Positions 1 through 9,145 of a stretch of 64,000 nucleotides of DNA are shown here, in pieces. Both the position numbers and the translations under genes were made by a program. The DNA comes from an uncultured Bacteroidales bacterium. Its GTDB lineage: Bacteria; Bacteroidota; Bacteroidia; Bacteroidales; Paludibacteraceae. The stretch covers positions 124,001 through 188,000 of the forward strand of contig UQNE01000001.1 in NCBI GenBank assembly GCA_900542355.1. Direction: 5' to 3'. A model generated the notes under the pieces. The model was not told the DNA's origin. It saw nothing but the letters and a program-made list of their open reading frames with translations, and made no database searches. Within the stretch, counting starts at the first letter, position 1, and each line of letters starts with the position of its first letter.

Positions 1-2843
1 GGTTTATTCTCCAAAATCTTTGCCAATTTGCTAATCAGCAACTCGCGCAAAGCGTCAGCCTGCTCGGTGAATTCGGCATCCATCTTAGCGATTGCCTCTT
101 TGTCCTCCATCTTAGCCTTGCGGTCTTTGATAGCACGAGTATAGAGTTTCTTGCCGATGATCACACCCTCCAACGAAGGACTGGCCTTGAGGCTGGCATC
201 CTTAACATCACCTGCTTTATCACCGAAGATGGCTTTGAGCAGTTTCTCTTCAGGCGAAGGATCTGTTTCACCCTTAGGAGTAATCTTACCGACGAGGATG
301 TCGCCCGGGCGGATATGAGCACCTATACGAATGATACCATTCTCATCCAGGTCTTTGGTAGCATCTTCGCTAACATTAGGAATATCAGCCGTGAACTCCT
401 CCATACCACGCTTGGTCTCGCGCACCTCGAGCAGTTGCTCTACGACATGGACAGAGGTGTACATATCCTCGCGCACGATACGCTCACTGAGGACGATAGC
501 ATCCTCATAATTGTAACCCTTCCAAGGAATGTATGCAACCTTGAGGTTTTTACCAAGAGCCAACTCACCGCCTTGGGTAGCATAACCCTCGGTGAGAATC
601 TGACCTTTCTCTACGCGGTCACCTTTGCGAACGATAGGATGGAGGTCGATCGTGGTATTTTGGTTGGTTTTCTCAAACTTAGGCAGTTTGTACTCTTTTT
701 CTGCGGACTCGAAAGAAACGAACTCTTCCTCATCGGTGCGATCATATTTGATACGGATGACATCTGCATCAACATAAGTAACCAAACCTGCGCCTTCTGC
801 CTCCACTTGGGTACGACTATCCTTAACTAACTGCTCCTCGATGCCGGTACCGACAATAGGTGCCTCGCTGGTGATCAAAGGTACAGCCTGACGCATCATG
901 TTCGATCCCATCAAGGCACGGTGGGCATCATCGTGCTCCAAGAACGGAATAAGTGCGGCAGCGACAGAAGCAATCTGGCAAGGAGCCACATCCATCAAAT
1001 CGACTTGCTCTGGCTCTACAACGGGGAAGTCGGCACCAAGACGCGATTTTACTTTGTTACGAACGAACTTACCATCCTTATCCAAAGGTGCGTTACCTTG
1101 CGCAACGATTTTCTCTTCTTCGTCCTCTGCACTGAAATACTGAATATGGTCGTTATCCAAATCGACCACACCATTTTCAGCCTTACGATAAGGGGTCTCA
1201 ATGAAACCGAGGTCGTTGATTTTGGCATAGATACACAACGATGAAATCAGACCGATGTTCGGTCCTTCAGGGGTCTCGATAGGACAGAGACGACCATAGT
1301 GCGTATAGTGGACATCTCGCACCTCAAATCCGGCACGATCACGGCTCAGACCACCGGGACCGAGGGCAGACATACGGCGCTCGTGGGTAATCTCAGCCAG
1401 CGGGTTTTGCTGATCCATGAACTGGCTCAACGCATTGGTTCCGAAATAGGAATTGATAATCGAAGAAATCGACTTTGCGTTGATCAGATCGGTAGGGGTA
1501 AACACCTCATTATCACGCACATTCATGCGTTCACGCACGGTACGCGCCATACGCGCAAGACCTACACCAAACTGGTTGTAGAGTTGCTCACCGACGGTGC
1601 GGACACGGCGGTTGGACAAGTGGTCGATATCATCTACCTCCGCATTGGAGTTGATGAGTTCTACCAAGTATTTGATAATCTCGATAATGTCCTCTTTGGT
1701 CAAGACGCGGACATCATCGGGGATAGACATATTCAACTTGCGGTTGATACGATAACGCCCTACTTCACCGAGATCGTAGCGTTTTTGCGAGAAGAACAGG
1801 TTTTGTATCATCTCACGAGCCGTAGCATCATCAGCAGGCTCCGCATTACGCAACTGGCGATAGATATACAAAACGGCCTCTTTCTCGGTTTTGGTGGGGT
1901 CTTTTTGCAATGTATTGAATATGATCGAGTAGTCGCTCTCGCGATTCTCATCCTTATGCAAAAGAACAGACTTGCTACCGGAATCAAGGATAGCATCGAT
2001 AATCTCCGGAGTCAATTCTTTCTCACGCTCAACCACAATCTGGTTACGCTCGATAGTAGAAACCTCACCGGTATCCTCATCAACGAAGTCCTCGAGTGTA
2101 GGTTTCATAACATATCCTGCCAGGCGACGACCGATGCAAGCCTCAAGAGTAGCGCGGTTGCACTTCACTTCCTCTGCCAAGTCGAAGCAATTAAGGATGT
2201 CCTTATCGGACTCAAAGCCGATGGCACGGAGCAGAGTGGTTACAGGTAATTTTTTCTTACGATCGATGTAAGCATACATTACCTTGTTGATGTCGGTAGC
2301 GAACTCAATCCACGAGCCGCGGAAAGGAATGATACGAGCGGAGTACAACTTGGTGCCATTGGAGTGCATAGATGTACCGAAGAACACACCCGGTGAGCGG
2401 TGTAATTGACTAACGACAACGCGCTCAGCACCATTGATAACGAATGTACCCTTTGGGGTCATGTATGGGATAGTACCCAAATAGACATCAGAAACAACAG
2501 TATCGAAATCCTCATGGTCGGGATCTTCGCAACTAAGGCGAAGTTTGGCCTTAAGAGGCACGCAATAGGTCAAACCGCGCTTGATACACTCCTCAATAGA
2601 ATAGCGGGGAGGATCAATACTATAATCCAAGAATGCAAGCGTAAAGGAGTTTCGGGTATCCTGGATAGGGAAATTCTCCTGAAACACCTTGTACAGACCT
2701 TCGTTACGACGCTGCTCCGGAGTAGAATCCATCTGGAAGAAGTCGTGGAAGGACTTTAACTGAATCTCCAAGAAATCAGGGAACGGCATCTGCTTTTGCA
2801 GACGCGAGAAGTTGACCCTTGGTTGTTTTGTAGTTGTAGCCAT
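1..2843 (-). CDS. rpoB: RNA polymerase beta subunit, 3' end missing
   Basis: Catalytic beta subunit of RNA polymerase. The ATG is at 2843-2841 ([15 protein letters not shown]) and about 947 codons are visible before the window edge, so roughly the last quarter is missing. The rifampicin-binding region reads [19 protein letters not shown] followed by MSALGPGG, with the usual Asp, His and Ser residues, so the sequence looks rifampicin-sensitive. The [16 protein letters not shown] block and the [15 protein letters not shown] block are intact. It follows rplL on the same strand, separated by 218 nt that hold a terminator-like hairpin. rpoC would be expected just outside the window. Confidence 0.98.
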   Translation of the reverse strand, partial: MATTTKQPRVNFSRLQKQMPFPDFLEIQLKSFHDFFQMDSTPEQRRNEGLYKVFQENFPIQDTRNSFTLAFLDYSIDPPRYSIEECIKRGLTYCVPLKAKLRLSCEDPDHEDFDTVVSDVYLGTIPYMTPKGTFVINGAERVVVSQLHRSPGVFFGTSMHSNGTKLYSARIIPFRGSWIEFATDINKVMYAYIDRKKKLPVTTLLRAIGFESDKDILNCFDLAEEVKCNRATLEACIGRRLAGYVMKPTLEDFVDEDTGEVSTIERNQIVVEREKELTPEIIDAILDSGSKSVLLHKDENRESDYSIIFNTLQKDPTKTEKEAVLYIYRQLRNAEPADDATAREMIQNLFFSQKRYDLGEVGRYRINRKLNMSIPDDVRVLTKEDIIEIIKYLVELINSNAEVDDIDHLSNRRVRTVGEQLYNQFGVGLARMARTVRERMNVRDNEVFTPTDLINAKSISSIINSYFGTNALSQFMDQQNPLAEITHERRMSALGPGGLSRDRAGFEVRDVHYTHYGRLCPIETPEGPNIGLISSLCIYAKINDLGFIETPYRKAENGVVDLDNDHIQYFSAEDEEEKIVAQGNAPLDKDGKFVRNKVKSRLGADFPVVEPEQVDLMDVAPCQIASVAAALIPFLEHDDAHRALMGSNMMRQAVPLITSEAPIVGTGIEEQLVKDSRTQVEAEGAGLVTYVDADVIRIKYDRTDEEEFVSFESAEKEYKLPKFEKTNQNTTIDLHPIVRKGDRVEKGQILTEGYATQGGELALGKNLKVAYIPWKGYNYEDAIVLSERIVREDMYTSVHVVEQLLEVRETKRGMEEFTADIPNVSEDATKDLDENGIIRIGAHIRPGDILVGKITPKGETDPSPEEKLLKAIFGDKAGDVKDASLKASPSLEGVIIGKKLYTRAIKDRKAKMEDKEAIAKMDAEFTEQADALRELLISKLAKILENK

Positions 2844-3007
2844 TTATTTTAGGATGGTTAGTTGTTATAGCAGACAATAAACTGCTGGTAATGAGTTATT
2901 TAGAACTAAATAGTTGGTTTTTTAGATTTATAGTAGTTTTACAAAAACCGCATTAGAATTACCAGATATTCAGTTAATTTCACACATCTGCTTTATTTAG
3001 AGAAAAA

Positions 3008-3037
3008 GGTTTAGACCCCCGATTAGGGGTCTAAACC
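3008..3037 (-). terminator. Intrinsic terminator or attenuator between rplL and rpoB
   Basis: A perfect 12-bp inverted repeat (GGTTTAGACCCC, 3008-3019, with 3026-3037) has a 6-nt loop. On the minus strand it is followed by TTTTTCT. It lies 24 nt after the rplL stop and 165 nt before the rpoB start. The position matches the partial terminator known between rplL and rpoB in other bacteria, which sets ribosomal protein output above polymerase output. I see no clear second promoter for rpoB, so partial read-through is inferred. Confidence 0.85.
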
Positions 3038-3061
3038 TATTACCACAAGAGTGGTTGGTTA

Positions 3062-3439
3062 TTACTTGAGTTCAACCTCTGCGCCAACCTCTTCGAGTGC
3101 TTTCTTGAGAGCCTCAGCGCTTGCTTTGTCGAGACCTTCCTTAACGGTAGCAGGAGCAGCGTCAACGATGTCCTTAGCCTCTTTCAGACCAAGACCGGTT
3201 TGCTCTTTAACGGTCTTAACAACCTGAAGCTTCTGAGCACCTGCGCTCTTAAGAACTACATCGAACGAAGTTTTCTCCTCAGCAGCAGCCTCAGCGCCAC
3301 CAGCAGCAGGAGCAGCAACTGCAACTGCAGCAGCTGCAGGTTCGATACCATACTCGTCTTTCAAGATTTGAGCGAGTTCGTTTACTTCTTTAACCGTGAG
3401 GTTAACCAATTGTTCAGCAAAAGCTTTAAGATCTGCCAT
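3062..3439 (-). CDS. rplL: 50S ribosomal protein L7/L12
   Basis: Stalk protein that recruits translational GTPases to the large subunit. The 125 residues show the N-terminal dimerisation helices ([19 protein letters not shown]), an Ala-rich hinge at about residues 35-55, and the C-terminal domain with [19 protein letters not shown]. Length is normal for the family. It sits 54 nt downstream of rplJ, its stalk partner, and is followed by the hairpin at 3008-3037. Confidence 0.98.
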   Translation of the reverse strand: MADLKAFAEQLVNLTVKEVNELAQILKDEYGIEPAAAAVAVAAPAAGGAEAAAEEKTSFDVVLKSAGAQKLQVVKTVKEQTGLGLKEAKDIVDAAPATVKEGLDKASAEALKKALEEVGAEVELK

Positions 3440-3493
3440 TGTCGTATAATTTTAAGAATTTATTTTTAAGTTGATTGTTTTGTTTTTTGCTGA

Positions 3494-4024
3494 TTACTCA
3501 GCGCGTTCTCCCAAAGTCGTAAGGACTCCGTGGAGTGTATTTGCACCGCTCTGGAGAGCAGAGATGACATTCTTAGCCGGCGATTGCAAGAGTGCAACAA
3601 GGTCGCCGATAAGTTCGTTTTTCGATTTGATTGCAGAGAGGAACTCCAAGTTCTGCGCACCCATATAGATAGTTTCTTCTACGAAAGCGGCTTTGAGTTG
3701 GGGTTTAGCCTCACCGGTCTTATCACCTTTGGTAAACTCTTTGATGAGTTTAGCGGGTGCGTTTCCAGTGTTGGCAAGCATCAATGCAGTGTTACCCTTG
3801 AGAGACTCAAAGATTTGCGCATCGATACCTTTAGCCTCGAGAGCCTTTTGGAGCAATGTATTCTTTGCAACAACGAGTTTAATATCGTTTTTGAAGCACG
3901 CACGACGGAGGTCGCTGGTTTTCTGAGCATTCAGTCCTTCGATATCGGTGATATAGAAATGGGAGTACTCGCCCAGTTGCTCTTGGAGCGCAACGATAAT
4001 CGCATTTTTATCTTCCTTTTTCAT
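3494..4024 (-). CDS. rplJ: 50S ribosomal protein L10
   Basis: L10 anchors the L7/L12 dimers on 23S rRNA. The 176-residue product starts MKKEDKNAIIVALQEQLGEY and contains the typical ITDIEGLNAQKTSDLRRACF and KNTLLQKALEAKG segments. The C-terminal helix that binds L7/L12 follows at about residues 140-176. It is 20 nt downstream of rplA and 54 nt upstream of rplL, so the stalk operon is in standard order. Autoregulation by an L10 leader is known elsewhere, but I could not identify a leader fold here. Confidence 0.98.
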   Translation of the reverse strand: MKKEDKNAIIVALQEQLGEYSHFYITDIEGLNAQKTSDLRRACFKNDIKLVVAKNTLLQKALEAKGIDAQIFESLKGNTALMLANTGNAPAKLIKEFTKGDKTGEAKPQLKAAFVEETIYMGAQNLEFLSAIKSKNELIGDLVALLQSPAKNVISALQSGANTLHGVLTTLGERAE

Positions 4025-4044
4025 TGTCTCAATTTTAAGTGTGA

Positions 4045-4737
4045 TTAACCTATTGATTTGGGATCAATCTTGATACCTTGACTCATAGTACTGGAAAGAT
4101 AAATGCTCTTGATATAGTCTCCCTTGGAAACAGCCGGTTTGAGTTTTACGATAGTGTCGATAAACTCTTTGGCGTTCTCAGCGATAGCGTCAGCACTGAA
4201 GGAAACCTTACCAATGGAGGTGTGTACAATACCGAATTTGTCCACCTTAAAATCAATCTTACCTTGCTTAACCTCTTTAACAGCCTTAGCAACATCCATT
4301 GTTACAGTACCGCTTTTGGGGTTAGGCATAAGACCACGGGGACCAAGGACACGACCGAGAGCACCAATTTTGCCCATGATTTGAGGCATAGTGATGATGA
4401 CATCGATGTCGGTCCATCCAGCTTTAATCTTTTCAATATACTCGTCGAGACCTACATAGTCGGCGCCTGCTTCTTTAGCAGCGGCCTCTTGGTCAGGAGT
4501 ACAGAGTGCAAGAACACGGACAGTTTTACCGGTTCCGTTAGGGAGCGAAACAACGCCACGAACCATCTGGTTGGCCTTACGAGGGTCAACGCCGAGACGA
4601 ACATCGATATCAACGCTTGCATCGAACTTAGTGGTAGTGATCTCTTTAACGAGAGCGGCTGCCTCAGCCACGGTGTAAAGTTTGCCTGCTTCAATCTTCT
4701 CAGCAGCAAGCTTTTGATTTTTTGTCAATTTTGCCAT
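4045..4737 (-). CDS. rplA: 50S ribosomal protein L1
   Basis: L1 forms the mobile L1 stalk at the E site and is often a translational repressor of its own operon. The 230-residue protein has the usual [20 protein letters not shown] start of domain I and the family signature around [20 protein letters not shown] at about residues 120-140. It lies 19 nt downstream of rplK. Length and ends match the family, and the annotated ATG fits ([18 protein letters not shown]). Confidence 0.98.
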   Translation of the reverse strand: MAKLTKNQKLAAEKIEAGKLYTVAEAAALVKEITTTKFDASVDIDVRLGVDPRKANQMVRGVVSLPNGTGKTVRVLALCTPDQEAAAKEAGADYVGLDEYIEKIKAGWTDIDVIITMPQIMGKIGALGRVLGPRGLMPNPKSGTVTMDVAKAVKEVKQGKIDFKVDKFGIVHTSIGKVSFSADAIAENAKEFIDTIVKLKPAVSKGDYIKSIYLSSTMSQGIKIDPKSIG

Positions 4738-4756
4738 AATAGTGATTGAAGTTTAG

Positions 4757-5179
4757 TTATTTAACGGTGATACCCATGCTTCGAGCAGTTCCTTTTACCA
4801 TAGACTCTGCGCTCTCAACGGTAAAGCAGTTGAGGTCAACCATCTTATCGGTAGCGATTTGACGGCATTGCTCTTCGGTGATAGAAGCCACTTTGTTACG
4901 GTTAGGTTGAGCCGAACCGCTTTTGATTTTGGCAGCCTCAAGCAGTTGAATAGCAACAGGAGGAGTCTTAACGATAAACTCGAACGACTTGTCGGTGTAA
5001 ACAGTGATAATCACAGGCAAAACTTTGCCTGCTTTGTCCTGAGTTCTGGCATTGAATTGTTTACAAAACTCCATGATGTTCACACCCTTAGAACCCAGTG
5101 CAGGTCCAACGGGAGGAGCAGGATTAGCAGCGCCACCCTTGATTTGGAGTTTGATAAAACCAGCAATTTCTTTAGCCAT
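4757..5179 (-). CDS. rplK: 50S ribosomal protein L11
   Basis: L11 binds the GTPase-associated centre of 23S rRNA. The 140 residues begin [20 protein letters not shown] and include the conserved [19 protein letters not shown] stretch and the C-terminal RNA-binding domain ending in [11 protein letters not shown]. It is followed at 19 nt by rplA. The 119-nt gap back to nusG contains a small stem-loop (about 5212-5246, GGCC arms) that might belong to an L1-responsive leader; that role is a guess. Confidence 0.98.
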   Translation of the reverse strand: MAKEIAGFIKLQIKGGAANPAPPVGPALGSKGVNIMEFCKQFNARTQDKAGKVLPVIITVYTDKSFEFIVKTPPVAIQLLEAAKIKSGSAQPNRNKVASITEEQCRQIATDKMVDLNCFTVESAESMVKGTARSMGITVK

Positions 5180-5298
5180 AATTGTTTAGTTTTACGATGT
5201 TAATAGTTTTTGGCCTGATAGCGGATAGGTTGTATCCTCGGCCGGTTGATTATAATGAAACTATCGAGTAGTAACTAACGACTCGTAACAGAAGTCTC

Positions 5299-5850
5299 CT
5301 ACTCTTTTTCCACTTCGTTGAAACCTATGGTCAGAGGGGTCTGACGATCAAAGATTGTGATAACAACTACGAGTTCGTGTTTCTCTTGAGATACCTCTTG
5401 GATGACGCCATTGAAGCCGTTGAATGAGCCGCTAATGATCTTCACCTTTTCGCCAACGAGATAGGTTTCCTCGAGTTGAACATTATCCTCGGTCTCAGCC
5501 ACATTACCCACGATACGATTGATTTCGGATTGGGGTACAGGAGCCGGTTTGACGGACGAGCCGTCGTTGCTCATAAAGCCGAGTACATTAGGGATGTTTC
5601 TCAGGAGGGGATAACTCTCGTCGCAGAGATAGCACTCCACCAAGACATAGCCGGGCAGCAGATTACGCTCTTTGATAGTGCGTTTACCGCCACGCAGTGC
5701 TACGACTTTCTCGGTAGGGATTAAGACTTGCGAAACATACTCCTTGAACAGGGAAGAGGTAACCAAGGCACTTTCGATATACTCTTTTACCTTGTTTTCC
5801 TTTCCACTGATTGCGCGGAGCACATACCATTTGAATTTGCTATCAGCCAT
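5299..5850 (-). CDS. nusG: Transcription termination/antitermination protein NusG
   Basis: NusG binds the RNA polymerase clamp and couples it to Rho or ribosomal protein S10. The 183-residue protein shows the N-terminal NGN domain (KWYVLRAISGKENKVKEYIE), LLPGYVLVEC in its core, and a C-terminal KOW domain (VGEKVKIISGSFNGFNGVI, about residues 130-150). It follows secE by 27 nt in the usual secE-nusG-rplKA order. Confidence 0.97.
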   Translation of the reverse strand: MADSKFKWYVLRAISGKENKVKEYIESALVTSSLFKEYVSQVLIPTEKVVALRGGKRTIKERNLLPGYVLVECYLCDESYPLLRNIPNVLGFMSNDGSSVKPAPVPQSEINRIVGNVAETEDNVQLEETYLVGEKVKIISGSFNGFNGVIQEVSQEKHELVVVITIFDRQTPLTIGFNEVEKE

Positions 5851-5877
5851 ATTCGTAATACCTTAAGATTAGAATAA

Positions 5878-6066
5878 TTAGAACAGACCGTAAACAAATG
5901 TCATGATAGACTCGAAGCACCAGTCCATAAGCCACACGATGAGTGCTAAAATAATGGAAGCAACAAGCACAACCACCGAACTCTGAGCCAACTCTTTGCG
6001 AGTAGGCCAAGAGGTCTTATGAACCAATTCGTTGTACGATTCCTTGATATTTTCTACAAGTTTCAT
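5878..6066 (-). CDS. secE: Preprotein translocase subunit SecE
   Basis: Small essential subunit of the SecYEG translocon. The 62 residues have a short amphipathic N-terminus (NIKESYNELVHKTSWPTRKE, typical of SecE) and one transmembrane helix at about residues 30-55. Single-span SecE proteins of this size are common in this phylum. It lies between tRNA-Trp and nusG. Confidence 0.95.
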   Translation of the reverse strand: MKLVENIKESYNELVHKTSWPTRKELAQSSVVVLVASIILALIVWLMDWCFESIMTFVYGLF

Positions 6067-6167
6067 ATAAGTAGTTTTCTTATTCGATATTATCTATCTT
6101 TCACGGCAACAATCCGACTCCAACAGCATATTGAAGTCAGATTGGAAGCTATGTAAGTTTGTAACAG

Positions 6168-6240
6168 CACGGAAGGAAAGGTTCGAACTCTCGACACCCG
6201 GTTTTGGAGACCGGTGCTCTACCAACTGAGCTACTTCCGT
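6168..6240 (-). tRNA. tRNA-Trp (anticodon CCA)
   Basis: Read on the minus strand, a 73-nt cloverleaf has the acceptor stem ACGGAAG/CTTCCGT, an anticodon stem CCGGT/ACCGG and the loop CTCCAAA, giving anticodon CCA. The T-loop is GTTCGAA and the discriminator base is G. CCA is not encoded. It lies between tuf and secE, co-oriented with both, so it is probably released from the operon transcript by processing. Confidence 0.97.
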
Positions 6241-6244
6241 AAGT

Positions 6245-6279
6245 CGGAATGCTTTGAAACAAAGCCTCTCGGCATTCCG
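6245..6279 (-). other. Stem-loop just upstream of tRNA-Trp
   Basis: CGGAATGC at 6245-6252 pairs with GCATTCCG at 6272-6279, with an inner CTTTG/CAAAG stem. On the minus strand it lies between tuf and the mature 5' end of tRNA-Trp and has no T-tract after it, so it looks like a spacer or processing hairpin rather than a terminator. A T-tract is present only on the plus side. Confidence 0.55.
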
Positions 6280-6300
6280 TTTTTATTTTCTCTCTGCATT

Positions 6301-6322
6301 CAGCGAGGCCGAAGCCTCACTG
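6301..6322 (-). other. UUCG-capped hairpin downstream of tuf
   Basis: On the minus strand CAGTGAGGC-TTCG-GCCTCGCTG forms a 9-bp stem (one G-T wobble) capped by the very stable UUCG tetraloop, starting 26 nt after the tuf stop. No T-tract follows, so a stabilising 3' end or processing barrier for tuf mRNA is more likely than intrinsic termination. Confidence 0.6.
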
Positions 6323-6347
6323 CGCAGTGGAGATATAGGATTGATGA

Positions 6348-7541
6348 TTAGTCAATCAGTTTGGTAATTTGTCCCGAACCTACGGTACGGCCACCTTCAC
6401 GGATAGCGAAACGCAGACCCTCAGAGCAAGCAACCGGGTAGATGAGTTTAACCTGGATTTCCAAGTTGTCGCCCGGCATTACCATTTCAGTTCCTTCGGG
6501 GAGAGTGATTTCACCGGTAACATCCATAGTACGGATGTAGAACTGAGGACGATAGTGGTTGTGGAACGGAGTGTGGCGGCCGCCTTCCTCTTTTTTCAAG
6601 ATATAGACAGAAGCCTTGAACTCGCTGTAAGGTTTAACAACACCCGGGTGAGTGAGCACCATACCACGACGAACCTCGTCTTTGTCGATACCACGGAGAA
6701 GCAGACCAACATTATCACCAGCTTCACCTTCGTCGAGAAGTTTACGGAACATCTCGACACCGGTAACAACCGATTTCTTGCCTTCAGCGCCGAGACCGAT
6801 AAGTTGAACCTCGTCACCTACTTTTACAACACCTGTCTCGATACGACCGGTAGCAACAGTACCACGACCGGTGATTGAGAAGACATCCTCAACAGGCATA
6901 AGGAAAGGCTTATCAATGGCACGAACAGGGAGTTGGATCCAATTATCAACAGCATCCATCAACTCCATTACTTTGTCAACCCATTTCGGATCGCCGTTGA
7001 GTGCACCAAGTGCAGAACCGCGGATGATAGGAGTATTGTCGCCATCGAAATCATAGAACGAAAGAAGTTCACGCATCTCCATCTCAACAAGGTCGAGCAT
7101 CTCGGGATCGTCAACCATATCGCATTTGTTCATAAATACAACCAAGCGAGGTACATTCACCTGACGAGCGAGCAGGATGTGCTCACGGGTCTGAGGCATA
7201 GGACCGTCGGTAGCAGCAACCACGATGATTGCACCATCCATCTGAGCAGCACCGGTAACCATGTTCTTTACATAGTCAGCGTGCCCAGGGCAGTCTACAT
7301 GGGCGTAGTGGCGGTTAGCAGTTTCGTACTCGATGTGTGCTGTGTTGATAGTAATACCACGCTCTTTCTCCTCAGGTGCGTTATCAATCTGGTCGAAAGA
7401 TTTAACATCCTCAGAACCGAAACCTTTCTCATGGAGAACCTTAGAGATAGCAGCGGTCAAAGTAGTTTTTCCGTGGTCAACGTGACCGATAGTACCGATG
7501 TTAACGTGCGGTTTTGAACGGTCAAATTTCTCTTTTGCCAT
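6348..7541 (-). CDS. tuf: Elongation factor Tu
   Basis: GTPase that delivers aminoacyl-tRNA to the ribosome. The 397 residues contain the P-loop [14 protein letters not shown], the switch II region [16 protein letters not shown] for guanine specificity, and domains II and III to the end ([15 protein letters not shown]). It is preceded by four tRNA genes on the same strand and followed by tRNA-Trp and secE. The four upstream tRNAs are in the same order as the thrU-tyrU-glyT-thrT-tufB operon of Escherichia coli. Confidence 0.99.
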   Translation of the reverse strand: MAKEKFDRSKPHVNIGTIGHVDHGKTTLTAAISKVLHEKGFGSEDVKSFDQIDNAPEEKERGITINTAHIEYETANRHYAHVDCPGHADYVKNMVTGAAQMDGAIIVVAATDGPMPQTREHILLARQVNVPRLVVFMNKCDMVDDPEMLDLVEMEMRELLSFYDFDGDNTPIIRGSALGALNGDPKWVDKVMELMDAVDNWIQLPVRAIDKPFLMPVEDVFSITGRGTVATGRIETGVVKVGDEVQLIGLGAEGKKSVVTGVEMFRKLLDEGEAGDNVGLLLRGIDKDEVRRGMVLTHPGVVKPYSEFKASVYILKKEEGGRHTPFHNHYRPQFYIRTMDVTGEITLPEGTEMVMPGDNLEIQVKLIYPVACSEGLRFAIREGGRTVGSGQITKLID

Positions 7542-7657
7542 AGTGTTTAATTGATTTATTAACGTTAATAATAAGTAATTATCTCGTTAGTTTTGCACAC
7601 GAAAAAGAAGGTACAATCCTTCTTTTCTCGATGTGATAGCAGGCTCGACGCCTACCG

Positions 7658-7732
<75 letters not shown>

Positions 7733-7746
7733 AACAAAAATCTTTG

Positions 7747-7819
7747 AGCGGAAAACGGGACTCAAACCCGCGACCCCCAGCTTGGAAGGCTAGTGCTCTA
7801 TCGACTGAGCTATTTCCGC
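7747..7819 (-). tRNA. tRNA-Gly (anticodon TCC)
   Basis: Minus-strand cloverleaf of 73 nt: acceptor GCGGAAA/TTTCCGC, anticodon stem CTAGC/GCTGG with loop CTTCCAA (anticodon TCC), T-loop TTTGAGT. CCA is not encoded. It is 14 nt from tRNA-Thr(GGT). Confidence 0.96.
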
Positions 7820-7940
7820 GAAATCCGATGTAAGTCGGTTTCGTTTCGTGCGAGGTTATGAGTCAGCGTCGAACTGCGAAAGTTATAGAAACAATACTTG
7901 CGCAAGATAATCGCCACGCAATTCTTCGCACTGATATTCG

Positions 7941-8023
7941 TGGGTGCGGATGGATTCGAACCACCGAAGTCGAGAGACAGCAGATTTACAGTCTGCCCCA
8001 TTTGGCCACTCTGGAACACACCC
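7941..8023 (-). tRNA. tRNA-Tyr (anticodon GTA)
   Basis: An 83-nt class II tRNA on the minus strand: acceptor GGGTGTG/CGCACCC, anticodon stem GCAGA/TCTGC with loop CTGTAAA (anticodon GTA), and a long variable arm (CTGTCTCTCGACTTCGG). The discriminator is A and CCA is not encoded. Confidence 0.96.
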
Positions 8024-8086
8024 AGTGTTTAATTGTGAGTCGTTGAGATCATCAACAAACTCTTTCAACCTATCAAAGAACTTTTG

Positions 8087-8159
8087 AGCCTCTAGTCGGA
8101 CTCGAACCAACGACCGCTGGATTACAAATCTAGTGCTCTACCAACTGAGCTATAGAGGC
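8087..8159 (-). tRNA. tRNA-Thr (anticodon TGT)
   Basis: First gene of the cluster. The 73-nt minus-strand cloverleaf has acceptor GCCTCTA/TAGAGGC, anticodon stem CTAGA/TCCAG with loop TTTGTAA (anticodon TGT) and T-loop GTTCGAG. CCA is not encoded. Its promoter lies about 90 nt upstream at 8248-8278. Confidence 0.96.
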
Positions 8160-8247
8160 GTTTTGCTTTCCAACTTACGCTGAATTTCTGCGATAAGGAT
8201 TTCGTCAGCCGAGGCTATCAAAATCGTGTTCGGCGGAAAAGCGGTGC

Positions 8248-8278
8248 AAAGGTACTGCTTTTTTTGGATATAGCAAAA
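8248..8278 (-). promoter_or_regulatory. Promoter of the tRNA-tuf-secE-nusG-ribosomal operon
   Basis: On the minus strand TTTG (8278-8275), a 19-nt spacer and TACCTTTG (8255-8248) match the Bacteroidota sigma consensus TTTG / TAnnTTTG. Transcription would start near 8242 and read the tRNA genes first. I found no equally good promoter between here and rpoB, so this may drive most of the block. Confidence 0.75.
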
Positions 8279-8557
8279 TAATTCTGCAAAAAAAATGCGA
8301 AAATCGTAATTTTATTCTCTTTCTCGCGCGTATATATTTAGATGCGTAGGAATAGAATAGGTCAGAAAAGCCGAATATTTATCGGATCGCACAGAGGTTA
8401 TCACACCAAAAGTCCGCGATAGTATGCCGGTTAATCGCCCAAAAATGGCAATAGATATGCAAACCTATAGGACAGTTACGAAAAGATGTAATGCCAGCGA
8501 TATAGAAAATCGACAGAGAGCGGCAATATACTTTTTATACATTTTCTGCTCAAGATA
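8279..8557. other. Gene-free stretch
   Basis: Between the tRNA operon promoter and the ncRNA promoter there is A+T-rich sequence with no convincing ORF, hairpin or repeat. I see nothing in it beyond the spacing between two divergent promoters. Confidence 0.5.
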
Positions 8558-8589
8558 TTTGCATAGTTCCATAAAAAACTATATCTTTG
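8558..8589 (+). promoter_or_regulatory. Promoter of the structured RNA
   Basis: TTTG (8558-8561), 20 nt, TATCTTTG (8582-8589) is a perfect Bacteroidota housekeeping promoter on the plus strand. The start would be near 8596. No protein gene follows on this strand for more than 10 kb; only the folded region and its terminator do. Confidence 0.75.
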
Positions 8590-8595
8590 CACTCG

Positions 8596-8950
8596 GAGTG
8601 TAACACACTTTTCGTAAAACTGCAAATAAAATTGCAATGATAACAATCAATAAATTTTGCCTATGACATAACCATGCATCGGTAAGGCGATGCAATGACA
8701 TACATATTTTAAGCGTTATAAGCCCAACTTGATTCTTTGAAAACCGGACACTTTCAAGAATTTATCTATTCAAGCGCAGGTTTATGCACGCTCACGGTAA
8801 CGGTGTGAGTTTTCTGTGCGTAAATTTGAATAGATAAGGTAGTCCAGAACCTCAAAGAATCAAATGAAGCGAACGAAAGTTCACGCTTTGTTTGTGTAAC
8901 ACCCACCCAAAGCCGGGGAATGACTTTTGGGTGGGTGTTGGTATTTTTTT
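8596..8950 (+). ncRNA. Structured non-coding RNA, possibly 6S-like
   Basis: A transcript of about 355 nt is bounded by the promoter at 8558-8589 and a terminator. Along it are hairpins at 8621-8636 (TGCAA/TTGCA) and 8675-8694 (TGCATCG/CGATGCA), then a long two-part helix. Its outer arms are TTGATTCTTTGA (8729-8740) with TCAAAGAATCAA (8852-8863), an asymmetric bubble of about 21 and 14 nt follows, and the inner arms are TTATCTATTCAA (8762-8773) with TTGAATAGATAA (8826-8837). A GAAA-capped hairpin follows at 8867-8888. A long irregular hairpin with a central bubble is the hallmark of 6S RNA, and a Bacteroidales 6S family is known, but I cannot match this sequence to it from memory. No ORF of note lies inside, and it lacks tmRNA and RNase P core motifs. 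Confidence 0.6.
8898..8950 (+). terminator. Strong intrinsic terminator of the ncRNA
   Basis: A perfect 14-bp inverted repeat (AACACCCACCCAAA, 8898-8911, with 8926-8939) is followed after 4 nt by seven T residues (8944-8950) on the plus strand. The minus strand has no T-tract, so the signal is directional. Confidence 0.92.
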
Positions 8951-9145
8951 GCCGTCGGACAAGTTTAGAGCATATATTTGATTGTCTTATCTTGGCTTGG
9001 ACATATTCCATTGTTAGGGGGAAAGTAGATTATTCCCCGTCGCTTGTGCTACATTTTTTCACAACTCGGGAGGGGACATTTCCCCTTGCCTATGGATTAC
9101 TTTTTCCTATTGCTCGGGGGGATACATTTCCTATTTCGAGGGATT

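Noticed and set aside
1299..2249. 316-codon plus-strand frame inside rpoB
   Set aside because: It is wholly antisense to a conserved rpoB sequence and shows no domain.
5212..5246. Stem-loop before rplK as an L1-binding leader
   Set aside because: Only short arms match, and I could not recognise the L1 site; mentioned under rplK but not called.
8596..8950. Structured RNA as tmRNA, RNase P RNA or SRP RNA
   Set aside because: No tRNA-like ends, no GAGGAAAGTCC core and no SRP tip sequence are seen.
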